In this document: one piece after another, positions 1 to 7,136 of the stretch
How positions within the stretch are numbered: the stretch's first letter is position 1
How the letters are laid out: each line of letters opens with the position of its first letter
DNA from: Methanomassiliicoccus sp. UBA345
Lineage (GTDB): Archaea; Thermoplasmatota; Thermoplasmata; Methanomassiliicoccales; Methanomassiliicoccaceae
Reading direction: 5' to 3'
DNA length: 18,319 nt
Assembly (NCBI GenBank): GCA_002504525.1
Contig: DATD01000009.1
Location: forward strand, 87,761 to 106,079
Translations under genes and position numbers: made by a program
The notes under the pieces: generated by a model
Told to the model about the DNA's origin: nothing
Databases searched by the model: none
What the model saw: the letters and a program-made list of their open reading frames with translations, nothing else

Positions 1-571
1 GAAACGGGCCGCGGAGTCCGTGGCGGCCCTGACCCCTGATGCCGTTATCGTTCCCTACTCCTCTCGCACCGGCGAGGGCCTCGAGGCCGTGATGGACATC
101 ATCCAGTCGACACAGCTAAGCCGGAAGGAGCGGGCCGGGGACGACTATCGGTTGTTCTCGGCAGAGAAGGAATCGATGTCCTGGTTCTCTTCCACTGCCA
201 CCATCGTTCCGAGGGACAGGGTCGACGCCTACGGGCTGACCACCACTCTGTTGCGCGGAGTGGCGGACGCGTTCCCATCGGCCGAGGTCGCCCATGTGAA
301 GGTGACGGTGCTGTCAGAGCAGGCGGGGGCCAAGATGTCCCTGGTGGGCGACTCGGCCCAGGTGGACGGCCTCCGCGGAGGGCGCTACTTCAACGATCGG
401 GCGCGCCTGATCCTGAACGCCCGCGTGACCGCCGGGCCGCAGACGCTTGGCAGCACCATGCGCTCCATCATGTCCTCGCTATCCGACTCGTTCCCCATCG
501 AGCTCAAGGACGTGACCGAGTCCTGCTACTCGCCCCGCCCGGCCGCTCCGTCCTTCTTCACTGGACTGTGA
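1..571 (+). CDS. C-terminal part of a CobW/P47K-like GTPase (5' partial)
   Basis: The reading frame is open from base 2, so the gene begins upstream of the window; the GTG at position 20 is only an internal codon. The visible N-terminal part resembles the end of a P-loop GTPase domain: a stretch like ALTPDAVIVPYSSRTGEGLE, where SSRTGEG matches the G5-type motif of HypB/UreG/CobW GTPases. About 140 residues follow, starting around ESMSWFSSTATI, and resemble the C-terminal domain of methanogen P47K proteins. That family is thought to act in metal or corrinoid cofactor handling. The P-loop and other G motifs lie outside the window, so the assignment rests on the G5 motif and general layout. Another HypB/UreG-class GTPase is possible. 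The stop at 569-571 is followed by about 145 bases before the next start. Confidence 0.5.
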   Translation, partial: KRAAESVAALTPDAVIVPYSSRTGEGLEAVMDIIQSTQLSRKERAGDDYRLFSAEKESMSWFSSTATIVPRDRVDAYGLTTTLLRGVADAFPSAEVAHVKVTVLSEQAGAKMSLVGDSAQVDGLRGGRYFNDRARLILNARVTAGPQTLGSTMRSIMSSLSDSFPIELKDVTESCYSPRPAAPSFFTGL

Positions 572-655
572 CGCGGCCGCGATGGTCTGGGCCCCTCCGT
601 TCACCGCCAGCGCAGCGGCCCGCCGTGGACTGCGACGTCATCGCGCCGTCGAGAA

Positions 656-664
656 AGCTTTAAT
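656..664 (+). promoter_or_regulatory. TATA-like promoter of the Lrp-family gene
   Basis: An AT-rich patch (gctttaatg) stands in an otherwise GC-rich intergenic stretch. A start site about 25 bases downstream would fall near 685. That is just before a purine-rich Shine-Dalgarno-like run, aggagg at 695-700, and the proposed GTG start at 717. The call rests on position and composition only; no BRE is obvious. Confidence 0.35.
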
Positions 665-716
665 GCGACCGACCCGCCTATCATCGAACTGGACAGGAGG
701 GTTCGGCACGGTAGAA

Positions 717-1151
717 GTGGACGACATGAACCATCGCATCCTCAAGCTTCTCAAGATGGACGGCAAGATGACGTACCGCGAGATCGCGTCGAAACTGCGG
801 CGCTCGCCGTCCACGGTGAGGGACCGCATAAGGAGGATGGAGGACTACGGTGTCATACTGGGCTACGCTGCCATCGTCAACAACGAGCAGATGGGGATGC
901 AGGCCGACGCCATCGTCCTGGCCAACCTGGCAGAGGGCGTCACATCGAAGGAGCTGCGCAGGCTGCAGGAGGTGGAGGGCGTCATGGAGGTGCTGATGGT
1001 GAGCGGCGGGAAGAGAGTGATCGTACGCATCCATGCTCCGGACAACCGCACCCTCGACGCCATAATCAACAACCACATCACCCCTCTGGGCCTGGAGGAT
1101 GTGGACGTACGCATCGTTCTTGAGTCGCTGATGCGATTCCCCGGGGTCTGA
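717..1151 (+). CDS. Lrp/AsnC-family transcriptional regulator
   Basis: The product is a DNA-binding regulator with an N-terminal winged helix-turn-helix (about residues 4-50, including TYREIASKL and SPSTVRDRIRRME) and a C-terminal RAM/AsnC ligand-binding domain with alternating beta strands and helices. Lrp proteins usually bind amino acids or similar ligands and assemble as dimers or octamers. The frame is open from 582, but homology begins at about VDDMNHRILKLL, which matches the usual first residues of Lrp proteins. The start is therefore placed at GTG 717, with ATG 726 as the alternative; aggagg at 695-700 is the nearest ribosome-binding sequence, rather far from either. At 144 residues it has the normal family length. 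It converges on the glutamate synthase operon, and nitrogen or amino-acid control of that operon is plausible but unproven. Confidence 0.85.
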   Translation: MDDMNHRILKLLKMDGKMTYREIASKLRRSPSTVRDRIRRMEDYGVILGYAAIVNNEQMGMQADAIVLANLAEGVTSKELRRLQEVEGVMEVLMVSGGKRVIVRIHAPDNRTLDAIINNHITPLGLEDVDVRIVLESLMRFPGV

Positions 1152-1211
1152 GCAGGTCCCCGTCGATCCCGGATCCCTTCCGGCATCCACGGAGTCGCTG
1201 ATCGCCCCCGC

Positions 1212-2021
1212 CTAGATCGGGATGGGGTCGAAATGCCCGCAGAAGGGGCGGGAGGACAGCGGCGCGATCTTGAGGTACTCTGGCCAATTGCGCGTCACCC
1301 TGAGCGAGAAGCACCTCTCGAAATCGGAGATCATGTCCTCCAGACGCTGCCGGTCCGTGTCGTCCAGGGGCTGCAGCGCCGCGCCAATGCCCAGTTGGTG
1401 CTCCTCAACCGGTCCGCGGACGTAGATGCTACCGCCGTGCATGCCCGCCCCGATGGAACTGCCCGCCGGAGAACGGCGGGAGCCGTTTCCCAGGACCAGG
1501 ATGCTGCCGCCGGCCATGTACTCCCCGAGGTAGTCGCCCACCCGGCCGCCTATGATGATCGACGGCACGCTGCCTCCGTACTCCTTCATGTGGATGCCGA
1601 CCCGATAGCCGGAGCTGTCCCGTATCAGGATGCGGCCGCCCCGGGCAGCCAGCCCGGTGACGTCCCAGGCGTTGCCGTGAACGATGATGCGGCCGCATGC
1701 CATGGTGTTGCCAGTCATGTCCTGGGCGTTGCCGAATACCTCGATGGTGGGGCCGTCGAGGAAGGCTCCCAGTCCATTTCCGGGAGTGCCGTCGATGCGA
1801 ATGTATAGCTCCCTGTCGGTGCATGCCGAGGCGATATAGCGCTGACCCATCACCCCCGTCACCGAGATCCGGTCAGCCCCTGCAGCTATCACGCGGCGTA
1901 TCTCCTCGTTCAGGGTCTGCTGGTCCACTGGACGGCCATGCGGGTCACGGGAGGAGGCGTCGATCGTGGCCTCCTTCCGCCCGTCCCGCATGATACGTAC
2001 GTCAGAAGTGACGCTTGTCAT
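1212..2021 (-). CDS. Glutamate synthase, GltB C-terminal (GXGXG) domain subunit
   Basis: This is the stand-alone archaeal counterpart of the C-terminal right-handed beta-helix of bacterial GltB. The central part (roughly residues 80-230) is built of repeated G-x-x-G-G/I motifs such as GGRILIRD, GGRVGDYLGEYMAGG and GAGMHGGSIYVRG, the hallmark of this fold. The domain is structural in glutamate synthase and also occurs in FwdC/FmdC formylmethanofuran dehydrogenase subunits, but the two glt genes immediately upstream settle the assignment. The frame is open to 2180, but ATG at 2021 is preferred: it lies one base after the stop of the upstream gene and is preceded by a purine-rich gaggggtgggg sequence. 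The product is 269 residues. It is the last gene of the operon and ends about 60 bases from the converging Lrp gene. Confidence 0.88.
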   Translation of the reverse strand: MTSVTSDVRIMRDGRKEATIDASSRDPHGRPVDQQTLNEEIRRVIAAGADRISVTGVMGQRYIASACTDRELYIRIDGTPGNGLGAFLDGPTIEVFGNAQDMTGNTMACGRIIVHGNAWDVTGLAARGGRILIRDSSGYRVGIHMKEYGGSVPSIIIGGRVGDYLGEYMAGGSILVLGNGSRRSPAGSSIGAGMHGGSIYVRGPVEEHQLGIGAALQPLDDTDRQRLEDMISDFERCFSLRVTRNWPEYLKIAPLSSRPFCGHFDPIPI

Positions 2022-2022
2022 C

Positions 2023-3540
2023 CTAACCCCACCCCTCGCCGATGTGCTTGATGCCCATGATCTCGGCCAGCTTGGGATTGGGGCCGAGATAGCGCAGCCG
2101 GTCCCGATTGCCCACCAGCGATTCCACCGAATCGATGCCCATGGCCCCCAGGACTTCCTTGAGCTCCTCGTTCCAGGCATGGAACAGGTTGACGATCCGT
2201 CGCGCCCCCTGCTCCGGATCCAGGCGGGAGGTCAGCTCCGGCCTCTGCGTGGCGATGCCCCATGCGCACACGCCCCGGTGGCAGGATTGGCAGACGCGGC
2301 AGCCCATCGCCACCAGCGCGGCGGTGCACACCATGGCCACGTCCGCGCCCAGCGCCAGCGCCTTGATCATATCGGCCGAGCCCCTGATGGTCCCCCCGGC
2401 GCACAGCGTGACGCGGTTCCTCAGCCCTTCCTGGCTCAAGCGCCTATCCACGGCGGCGATCGCGACCTCGATCGGTATGCCGGCATGGTCCCTGATGACC
2501 CTCGGGGACGAGCCGGTGCCACCGCGGAAGCCGTCGACGGTGATGAAATCGGCCCCTGCCCTCACCACCCCGGAGGCGATGGCACCCACGTTATGGACTG
2601 CAGCGATCTTGACGCCCACCGGGACCTGGTACTCGGTCGATTCCTTGAGCACGGCTATCAGCTGCTGGAGGTCCTCGATCGAATAGATGTCGTGATGCGG
2701 ATAGGGGGACAGGGCGTCGGTGCCCATAGGGATCATGCGGGTGGACGAGATCAGCTCGGTGACCTTCTCCCCGGGAAGATGGCCCCCGTGTCCTGGCTTG
2801 GCCCCCTGACCGATCTTAATCTCCACCGCGGCAGTGCGACGCAGGTATTCGGGCGTCACGCCGAAGCGGCCCGACGCCACCTCGCTGTTGACATGGTCAG
2901 CGTACCGGTACATGTCGGGATGAAGGCCGCCCTCCCCCGAGCCAGCCAGGACGTTGAGCTTCTCCGCAGCCATGAACAGCGCCTCCTGAGCATTGAGGGA
3001 CACGGCGCCCAGGGACACATGGCCGAGCATGAGGGGCATGTCCATCGCCACCAGAGGCCCCGAGCCCCCGAGCAGGCGGCCGCCGTCGTCCAGCCTCACC
3101 CGGCCGGAGCGGCGGCCCACGAAAGTGATGGTCTCGATCGGTTCCCTAAGCGGGTCGATGGAAGGATTGGTGACCTGCGCCGCGTCAAGGACGATGTCGT
3201 CGAATATCACGTCGTAGGGAAGGTCGGTGCCGCAGGAGGACAGCAGCACGCCCCCCGAACCGGCCTGGGCGATTATGCTTTCCCTGACGCGGCCGGTGAA
3301 CGTAGGATGCGGCGCCATCTGCGGAGGTGCGTGCCTCACCTCGATGGCCGAGGAGGGGCACATCTCCACGCACCTCATGCAGGCTACGCAGCCGCCGTTG
3401 GCCACGATGCGTCCCTCCTGCTTAACGAGCGCATCGAAGGAGCATTCCTTGACGCATCTGCCGCACCGAACACAGTCCTCGGAGATGAACGGGCGGAACC
3501 TGTCGCGAAAGACGCTGCCCTGCCGCTCGGCAGCGCTCAT
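2023..3540 (-). CDS. Glutamate synthase, FMN/Fe-S synthase subunit (archaeal type)
   Basis: The protein (505 residues) is the glutamate-forming core: it reduces the 2-oxoglutarate/ammonia adduct using FMN. Residues 20-67 hold two [4Fe-4S] ferredoxin motifs (C23, C26, C29, C33 and C51, C54, C57, C61), a fusion typical of archaeal forms. The FMN-binding (beta-alpha)8 barrel follows, with KIGQGAKPGHGG (242-253), GVKIAAVHNVGAI (309-321) and DGFRGGTGSSP (336-346). A cysteine cluster at C414, C417, C420 and C425 matches the Fe-S cluster position of glutamate synthases. The fused ferredoxin domain and lack of a nearby GltD-like gene suggest electrons from ferredoxin or another Fe-S donor rather than NADPH. 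The start ATG overlaps the upstream stop (ATGA), so translation is coupled to the glutaminase subunit. Confidence 0.92.
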   Translation of the reverse strand: MSAAERQGSVFRDRFRPFISEDCVRCGRCVKECSFDALVKQEGRIVANGGCVACMRCVEMCPSSAIEVRHAPPQMAPHPTFTGRVRESIIAQAGSGGVLLSSCGTDLPYDVIFDDIVLDAAQVTNPSIDPLREPIETITFVGRRSGRVRLDDGGRLLGGSGPLVAMDMPLMLGHVSLGAVSLNAQEALFMAAEKLNVLAGSGEGGLHPDMYRYADHVNSEVASGRFGVTPEYLRRTAAVEIKIGQGAKPGHGGHLPGEKVTELISSTRMIPMGTDALSPYPHHDIYSIEDLQQLIAVLKESTEYQVPVGVKIAAVHNVGAIASGVVRAGADFITVDGFRGGTGSSPRVIRDHAGIPIEVAIAAVDRRLSQEGLRNRVTLCAGGTIRGSADMIKALALGADVAMVCTAALVAMGCRVCQSCHRGVCAWGIATQRPELTSRLDPEQGARRIVNLFHAWNEELKEVLGAMGIDSVESLVGNRDRLRYLGPNPKLAEIMGIKHIGEGWG

Positions 3541-4769
3541 CGGTCCATCACCCCGAAAGGAGGCTCGATGCCGCGGCGGACGATGCCCTCGCCCACCCTG
3601 GCGATCATGGGGGAGCCCGGATCAGCCTCCCAGGTCTCCGCTCTCTCTTGAACGGAACGGATAGCGCATTCCTCGCTGGCCGCATAGACCGTCTTCCCGT
3701 CGTCCGATTCCCCGATGAGAAGGGGGCGCAGCTTTTTCCGGTCCGCCATGGCAACCATGGTGATCTCGGGGCGCGAGCGACCGACCAGTATGGAGAAGGG
3801 TCCATTCAGGAACGCCTCCTTGTACGTCGCCCGAAGCTGGTATGCCAACTTCTTACCGTTCTCGTCGAGACGCTCGATGTCGCGATAGTACGGCGGCGCC
3901 ATGATGACGGCCGCCATCGGAATCGGAAGCCCGTGACGGCGGACCAGCAGATCCCAGGTATAGGTGATGACCTCTGTATCGGTGAGGAGCGAGCACCGGT
4001 ATCCGTTCATCTCCACGAAGCGACGGTTGACGCCATAGGACGTGATCTCCCCGTTGTGGCATACTGACCAGTCGAGCAGAGAGATCGGATGGGCGCCCGC
4101 CCACCACCCCGGGCTGTTGGTAGGGAAGCGGGAATGGGACAGCCACATGGCCGCATCGTACCGAGCAATGTCGAAATGCTCCGCTATCTCGTAAGAATGG
4201 CCGTTTCCTTTGAACACCGCCATGTCCTTCCCGCTGGAGATGCATATGGCCCCAGGTATGGCGCCGTTGATGCCCATGACCGCCTCCACCATGCACTCGT
4301 CCTCGCTCTGCTCCTTGGTGCGGAACTTCTCAGAACGGGGATCGGGCCTGAAGAAGTACCGCCAGACGATGGGGCGCGGAGGGCGCAGGGAATCCACCCT
4401 CTGCGTCGGCACGCGCTCATCCCGCACGATCGCACCGCGGTTCTTCAGGTACTCCTCGGTCACGGTCATCGCCTTCTCATCGTCGAAGAGGAACTGCAGA
4501 CAATAGAGGTCCTTGAGGTCATCGGGGAACAGCCCGTAGGCGGCGTAGCCCGCCCCCAGACCGTTCTCGCGCTCGCTCATGGTGGAGAGCATGCGCGCGA
4601 TCCTGTCGCCGCACACCTTCTCGCCGGCCATGTTCATGACGCCGGCGATCCCGCAGCCGCCCATGATGTAGGACGAACCTTCCGGTCTGGCCGCCCCGTA
4701 GGCGGGGAGGGCGGCATAGGCCTCCTCGTTCCTTTGACGCGCACCTGTGCGCGGACTCTCGATCCTCAT
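3537..4769 (-). CDS. Glutamate synthase, class-II glutamine amidotransferase subunit
   Basis: This subunit hydrolyses glutamine to supply ammonia to the synthase core. Class-II amidotransferase features are visible: the nucleophile context GGCGIAGVMN, the substrate-binding stretch LSHSRFPTNSPGWWAGAHPI and the oxyanion-type CHNGEITSYG. Two ATGs lie at 4775 and 4769. The upstream ggagg directly abuts the first but sits six bases before the second, so 4769 is preferred (410 residues). The catalytic cysteine is then residue 39, not residue 2. Either a pro-segment is removed, as in bacterial GltB, or the true start is the internal ATG at 4664, giving MGGCGIAG. It is the first gene of the operon, and its promoter lies in the divergent region shared with the XRE-CBS regulator. 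Confidence 0.88.
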   Translation of the reverse strand: MRIESPRTGARQRNEEAYAALPAYGAARPEGSSYIMGGCGIAGVMNMAGEKVCGDRIARMLSTMSERENGLGAGYAAYGLFPDDLKDLYCLQFLFDDEKAMTVTEEYLKNRGAIVRDERVPTQRVDSLRPPRPIVWRYFFRPDPRSEKFRTKEQSEDECMVEAVMGINGAIPGAICISSGKDMAVFKGNGHSYEIAEHFDIARYDAAMWLSHSRFPTNSPGWWAGAHPISLLDWSVCHNGEITSYGVNRRFVEMNGYRCSLLTDTEVITYTWDLLVRRHGLPIPMAAVIMAPPYYRDIERLDENGKKLAYQLRATYKEAFLNGPFSILVGRSRPEITMVAMADRKKLRPLLIGESDDGKTVYAASEECAIRSVQERAETWEADPGSPMIARVGEGIVRRGIEPPFGVMDR

Positions 4770-4883
4770 CTCCATCCTCCGTCGGCCCTGCGCTGTTCTG
4801 ACAAGGCCGTTCAGGGCTCCATCGAACGGATTGCCCGGAACGCTGCCTCATCGCTCGGACGTACCCCTAAAGGAGAGAGCTAG

Positions 4884-4892
4884 GAATAAAAG
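4884..4892 (-). promoter_or_regulatory. Candidate TATA box of the glutamate synthase operon
   Basis: Read on the minus strand, cttttattc is the AT-rich element nearest to the glutaminase gene. A start site about 25 bases downstream, near 4860, would leave a leader of about 90 bases. Further AT-rich segments at 4905-4930 could serve instead, so the exact promoter is uncertain. Confidence 0.35.
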
Positions 4893-5059
4893 CTTTCGAT
4901 GTTCGTATAGTATTTATCAATTTATTATTCGTTTGTCTAGTGTAATGAGGCTATTGCGACCAACATATGGCCATAGATTCGATGCTAACATACTCGTCGA
5001 ACGCACATGCCAGCCGTAATGCTCGGACGCCGATCCGGGCCAACGGATGGTATCTCCAT

Positions 5060-5079
5060 ATTCCGACATGCATCGGAAT
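5060..5079. repeat. Perfect inverted repeat (7-bp arms, 6-bp spacer)
   Basis: The sequence ATTCCGA-CATGCA-TCGGAAT is a perfect dyad, suited either to a dimeric DNA-binding protein or to a small RNA hairpin. It shares the TCCGA/TCGGA half-site with the second repeat at 5136-5150. It lies about 115 bases upstream of the XRE-CBS TATA box and about 290 bases upstream of the glutaminase start. Confidence 0.6.
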
Positions 5080-5135
5080 GGCGGTCGATAAATTCCTAGG
5101 AGAATGAGCCGGCTGCCTGCGCTGTCGAGCATCCA

Positions 5136-5150
5136 GTCCGAACATCGGAC
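5136..5150. repeat. Perfect inverted repeat (6-bp arms, 3-bp spacer)
   Basis: GTCCGA-ACA-TCGGAC is a perfect dyad with the same TCCGA/TCGGA core as 5060-5079 but a spacer three bases shorter. It lies about 43 bases upstream of the TATA-like box at 5193-5201, a position usual for an archaeal activator or an autoregulatory operator. Confidence 0.6.
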
Positions 5151-5192
5151 CGCGGATGCTGCGAGGTCGCGCGGAGATCAAGTATTTTGAGA

Positions 5193-5201
5193 ATATTTAT
5201 A
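5193..5201 (+). promoter_or_regulatory. TATA box of the XRE-CBS / METTL5 / csl4 operon
   Basis: The element atatttata is a strong archaeal TATA match in GC-rich surroundings. Initiation about 25 bases downstream would be near 5222, giving a leader of about 18 bases before ATG 5240 that contains the ribosome-binding sequence ggtgg (5225-5229). Because it lies inside the longer open frame starting at 5156, it also rules out that upstream start. Confidence 0.65.
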
Positions 5202-5239
5202 GAGGGGACCGCACTAACCGGGATGGTGGAAGTCCTCAG

Positions 5240-5872
5240 ATGACATCGCTCAAGCTGACTCTGATCCCACAGCTGCCCGATCTGGACGAGATCCGGCAGA
5301 TGCGAAAAAAGCTCGACCTCTCGCAGCGAGAGCTGGCGTCCCTGGCCGGGGTGTCGCAGTCCCTGATCGCCAAGATCGAGAAGGGGAGCATCGACCCATC
5401 CTACAAGAACGTCCGAAAGATCTTCAACGCCTTCGAAGGGGTCCTGAGGAAGCGCGCCCTGGAGGGCAAGTCCACCGGCGCCCGGCTCACGGTGGGAGAC
5501 CTGGCCACCCGGGGGGTCGTCTCGATCGACCCGTACCAGACGCTGGCCGAGGCGGTCGACCTCATGGTCAAGGGCCGCTTCACCCAGCTGCCCGTCATGG
5601 TGGGGGAGCGCATCGTAGGAGGGATCACCGATGACCGCATTCGCGATTACACCATCGAAGAGACGAGGAACCAGAGGAAGCTCTACGATGAGGTCATGAA
5701 GGTCAAGGTGGAGGACATCATGGAGGCGCCGTTCCCCATCCTCAGCGAGGAGACCCCCATCGAGCTGGCATCGCTGCATCTGCAGAGGGACGAGGCCGTC
5801 CTGGTGACCCGGAGAGGGAACATCGAGGGCATCCTGACCTCGGCGGACTTCCTCGACCTGGGACTGCACTGA
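5240..5872 (+). CDS. XRE-family HTH regulator with two CBS domains
   Basis: The protein (210 residues) has an N-terminal Cro/C1-type helix-turn-helix (about 16-69, with LSQRELASLAGVSQSLIAKIEKG) followed by a CBS pair (about 83-139 and 156-207). CBS pairs usually bind adenine nucleotides or related ligands, so this looks like a DNA-binding sensor of energy or nucleotide state. The architecture matches a family of archaeal predicted regulators. The start at 5240 is chosen because of ggtgg about ten bases upstream and the TATA box at 5193-5201. It leads an operon with a METTL5-like gene (six bases on) and csl4. The dyads upstream could be its own operators, which would also place it to control the divergent glutamate synthase operon; this is inference. 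Confidence 0.88.
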   Translation: MTSLKLTLIPQLPDLDEIRQMRKKLDLSQRELASLAGVSQSLIAKIEKGSIDPSYKNVRKIFNAFEGVLRKRALEGKSTGARLTVGDLATRGVVSIDPYQTLAEAVDLMVKGRFTQLPVMVGERIVGGITDDRIRDYTIEETRNQRKLYDEVMKVKVEDIMEAPFPILSEETPIELASLHLQRDEAVLVTRRGNIEGILTSADFLDLGLH

Positions 5873-5878
5873 GGCCCG

Positions 5879-6472
5879 ATGAGAAAGAACGAGCTGGAGC
5901 GGATGCTTCAGACCATCCCTCCCCACCGCTCCCCCCGTCCATCGCTGGAGCAGTACTGCACCCCTGCCGCCATAGCCGCCGACGTCCTGTACACCGCGCT
6001 GACGTTCGGCGACGTCGAGGGGCGGCGGGTGGTAGACCTGGGGTGCGGCACCGGCGTCTTCGCCATCGGTGCCGCGCTGCTTGGCGCCGCATCGGTCATG
6101 GGGGTGGACATCGATCCCGATGCTACGGCCGACGCCATGGAGGCCGCGTCCCGCCTGGGCGCGGACATAGAGCTAACGGTGGGCGACGTGAAGGAGTTTC
6201 GGTGCGAGGCGGACACCGTGATCATGAACCCGCCGTTCGGCGCCCAGCGAAAGAAGGCCGACCGGCCGTTCCTGGAGGCCGCGGTCCGCATCGCTCCCGT
6301 CGTATACTCGCTGCACAACGCCTCCACGGCCCCGTTCCTGGAAAAGATGGTCGCATCGCTGGACCGGGAGATATCCTTCCAGAAAAGCTATAAGTTCGGG
6401 ATACCTCATCTGTTCGAGTTCCACGATAGGAAGAAGAAAGAGATCGATGTAATATTATTGCGCATATGCTGA
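5879..6472 (+). CDS. METTL5-like RNA N6-adenine methyltransferase
   Basis: This is a class-I SAM-dependent methyltransferase of 197 residues. The SAM-binding motif DLGCGTG lies at 53-59, the acidic VDIDPD at 76-81 and the catalytic NPPFG at 117-121; the last is the N6-adenine/N4-cytosine signature. The EQY-T element near 25-28 and the overall length fit the METTL5/archaeal COG2263 group, whose eukaryotic member methylates one adenine of 18S rRNA. The likely substrate here is therefore 16S rRNA, but the modified base cannot be read from sequence. The gene starts six bases after the XRE-CBS stop and ends 16 bases before csl4, so it is almost surely cotranscribed with both. Confidence 0.85.
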   Translation: MRKNELERMLQTIPPHRSPRPSLEQYCTPAAIAADVLYTALTFGDVEGRRVVDLGCGTGVFAIGAALLGAASVMGVDIDPDATADAMEAASRLGADIELTVGDVKEFRCEADTVIMNPPFGAQRKKADRPFLEAAVRIAPVVYSLHNASTAPFLEKMVASLDREISFQKSYKFGIPHLFEFHDRKKKEIDVILLRIC

Positions 6473-6488
6473 TAGGATGTGATTCAAG

Positions 6489-7046
6489 ATGACCAAGAAG
6501 ACCGTTCTGCCCGGCGAGGAGGTTGCCGTGGCCGAGGAATACATGCCCGACGCTGGCACCTACGAATACGATGGGAAGATCCTTTCCGCCCTGGCCGGAG
6601 AGCTGCAGCTTGACAGGGACAAGATGCTGGCCCGTGTATCGGCCACCAACCCCATGAACCTGCTGAGGAACGGGGACAGCGTGTTCTGCCGCGTGACCGA
6701 CGTCAGGACCGCCATGGCCATATGCGAGATAGTTGCGGTCGAGGGCAGGGACCGGACCATTACCGGAGAGACGTCCGCCACCATCCACATCTCCAAGCTC
6801 TCCTCCGAGTATGTCCAGGAGGTCGGCAGGGAGATGCGCCCCGGCGATCTGATACGCGCCAAGGTCATACAGACCGCTCCGTCCGTCCAGTTGTCCACCC
6901 AGGAGCCGCACTTCGGCGTGGTGAAGGCCATGTGCCGGAAGTGCCGCGGCACGCTGGAATGCCAGGGGAGATCGCTGCGCTGCGAACCCTGTGAGAGGGT
7001 GGAGAGCCGCAAGCTCGCCGACGACTACGGGAACGTCAGCTTCTGA
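6489..7046 (+). CDS. csl4: Exosome RNA-binding subunit Csl4
   Basis: Csl4 is part of the trimeric RNA-binding cap of the archaeal exosome, which degrades or tails RNA 3'-5'. The 185-residue protein has the expected three parts: an N-terminal domain with the VLPGE and EY start typical of Csl4, an S1 domain (about 62-140) and a C-terminal zinc ribbon with C149, C152, C165 and C168. The length is normal. The ATG follows the METTL5-like stop by 16 bases, with the weak purine tract gatgtgattcaag between them. Presence of Csl4 identifies the host as an archaeon with an exosome; the Rrp41/42/4 genes are not in this window. Confidence 0.93.
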   Translation: MTKKTVLPGEEVAVAEEYMPDAGTYEYDGKILSALAGELQLDRDKMLARVSATNPMNLLRNGDSVFCRVTDVRTAMAICEIVAVEGRDRTITGETSATIHISKLSSEYVQEVGREMRPGDLIRAKVIQTAPSVQLSTQEPHFGVVKAMCRKCRGTLECQGRSLRCEPCERVESRKLADDYGNVSF

Positions 7047-7097
7047 CCCTGACGCTGACAGGCCGCCCTCGCCATCCAAAAATCGAATGGGAATAGG

Positions 7098-7106
7098 ATT
7101 ATAAGC
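7098..7106 (+). promoter_or_regulatory. TATA-like promoter of the small coiled-coil gene
   Basis: The element attataagc lies 31-39 bases upstream of the proposed ATG at 7137. Expected initiation near 7127-7130 gives a very short leader that still includes part of the aggtgga ribosome-binding sequence. Confidence 0.5.
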
Positions 7107-7136
7107 GAAGTGGTGTTTAGAGGCGACAGGTGGAAG

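Larger units (their letters stand above)
4770..5239. other. Long divergent intergenic region with no convincing gene
   Basis: This 470-base region separates the minus-strand glutamate synthase operon from the plus-strand XRE-CBS operon. It contains an AT-rich island (about 4880-4995), two perfect inverted repeats (5060-5079 and 5136-5150), a repeated nonamer (gctcggacg at 4853-4861 and 5021-5029) and the TATA-like box of the XRE-CBS gene (5193-5201). Open frames across it, including a 71-codon one on the minus strand (4917-5132), show no recognisable protein features and cross the repeats, so I do not call them. I see no tRNA. A short non-coding RNA in 4930-5130 cannot be excluded. Confidence 0.7.

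Noticed and set aside
1212..2021. Formylmethanofuran dehydrogenase subunit C (FwdC)
   Set aside because: The GXGXG repeat domain is shared, but the gene is the third in an operon with the glutaminase and FMN synthase subunits of glutamate synthase.
1966..3651. 561-codon plus-strand open frame opposite the glutamate synthase core gene
   Set aside because: It is a shadow of the minus-strand synthase gene caused by high GC at third positions; its translation is rich in H, R, G and D with no family match, while the minus frame carries clear motifs.
4917..5132. 71-codon open frame on the minus strand in the divergent intergenic region
   Set aside because: No recognisable domain, no good ribosome-binding sequence, and it runs across the 5060-5079 inverted repeat, more consistent with regulatory DNA.
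5060..5150. CRISPR-like repeats
   Set aside because: The two dyads differ in sequence and spacer and there is no regular array of repeats and spacers.
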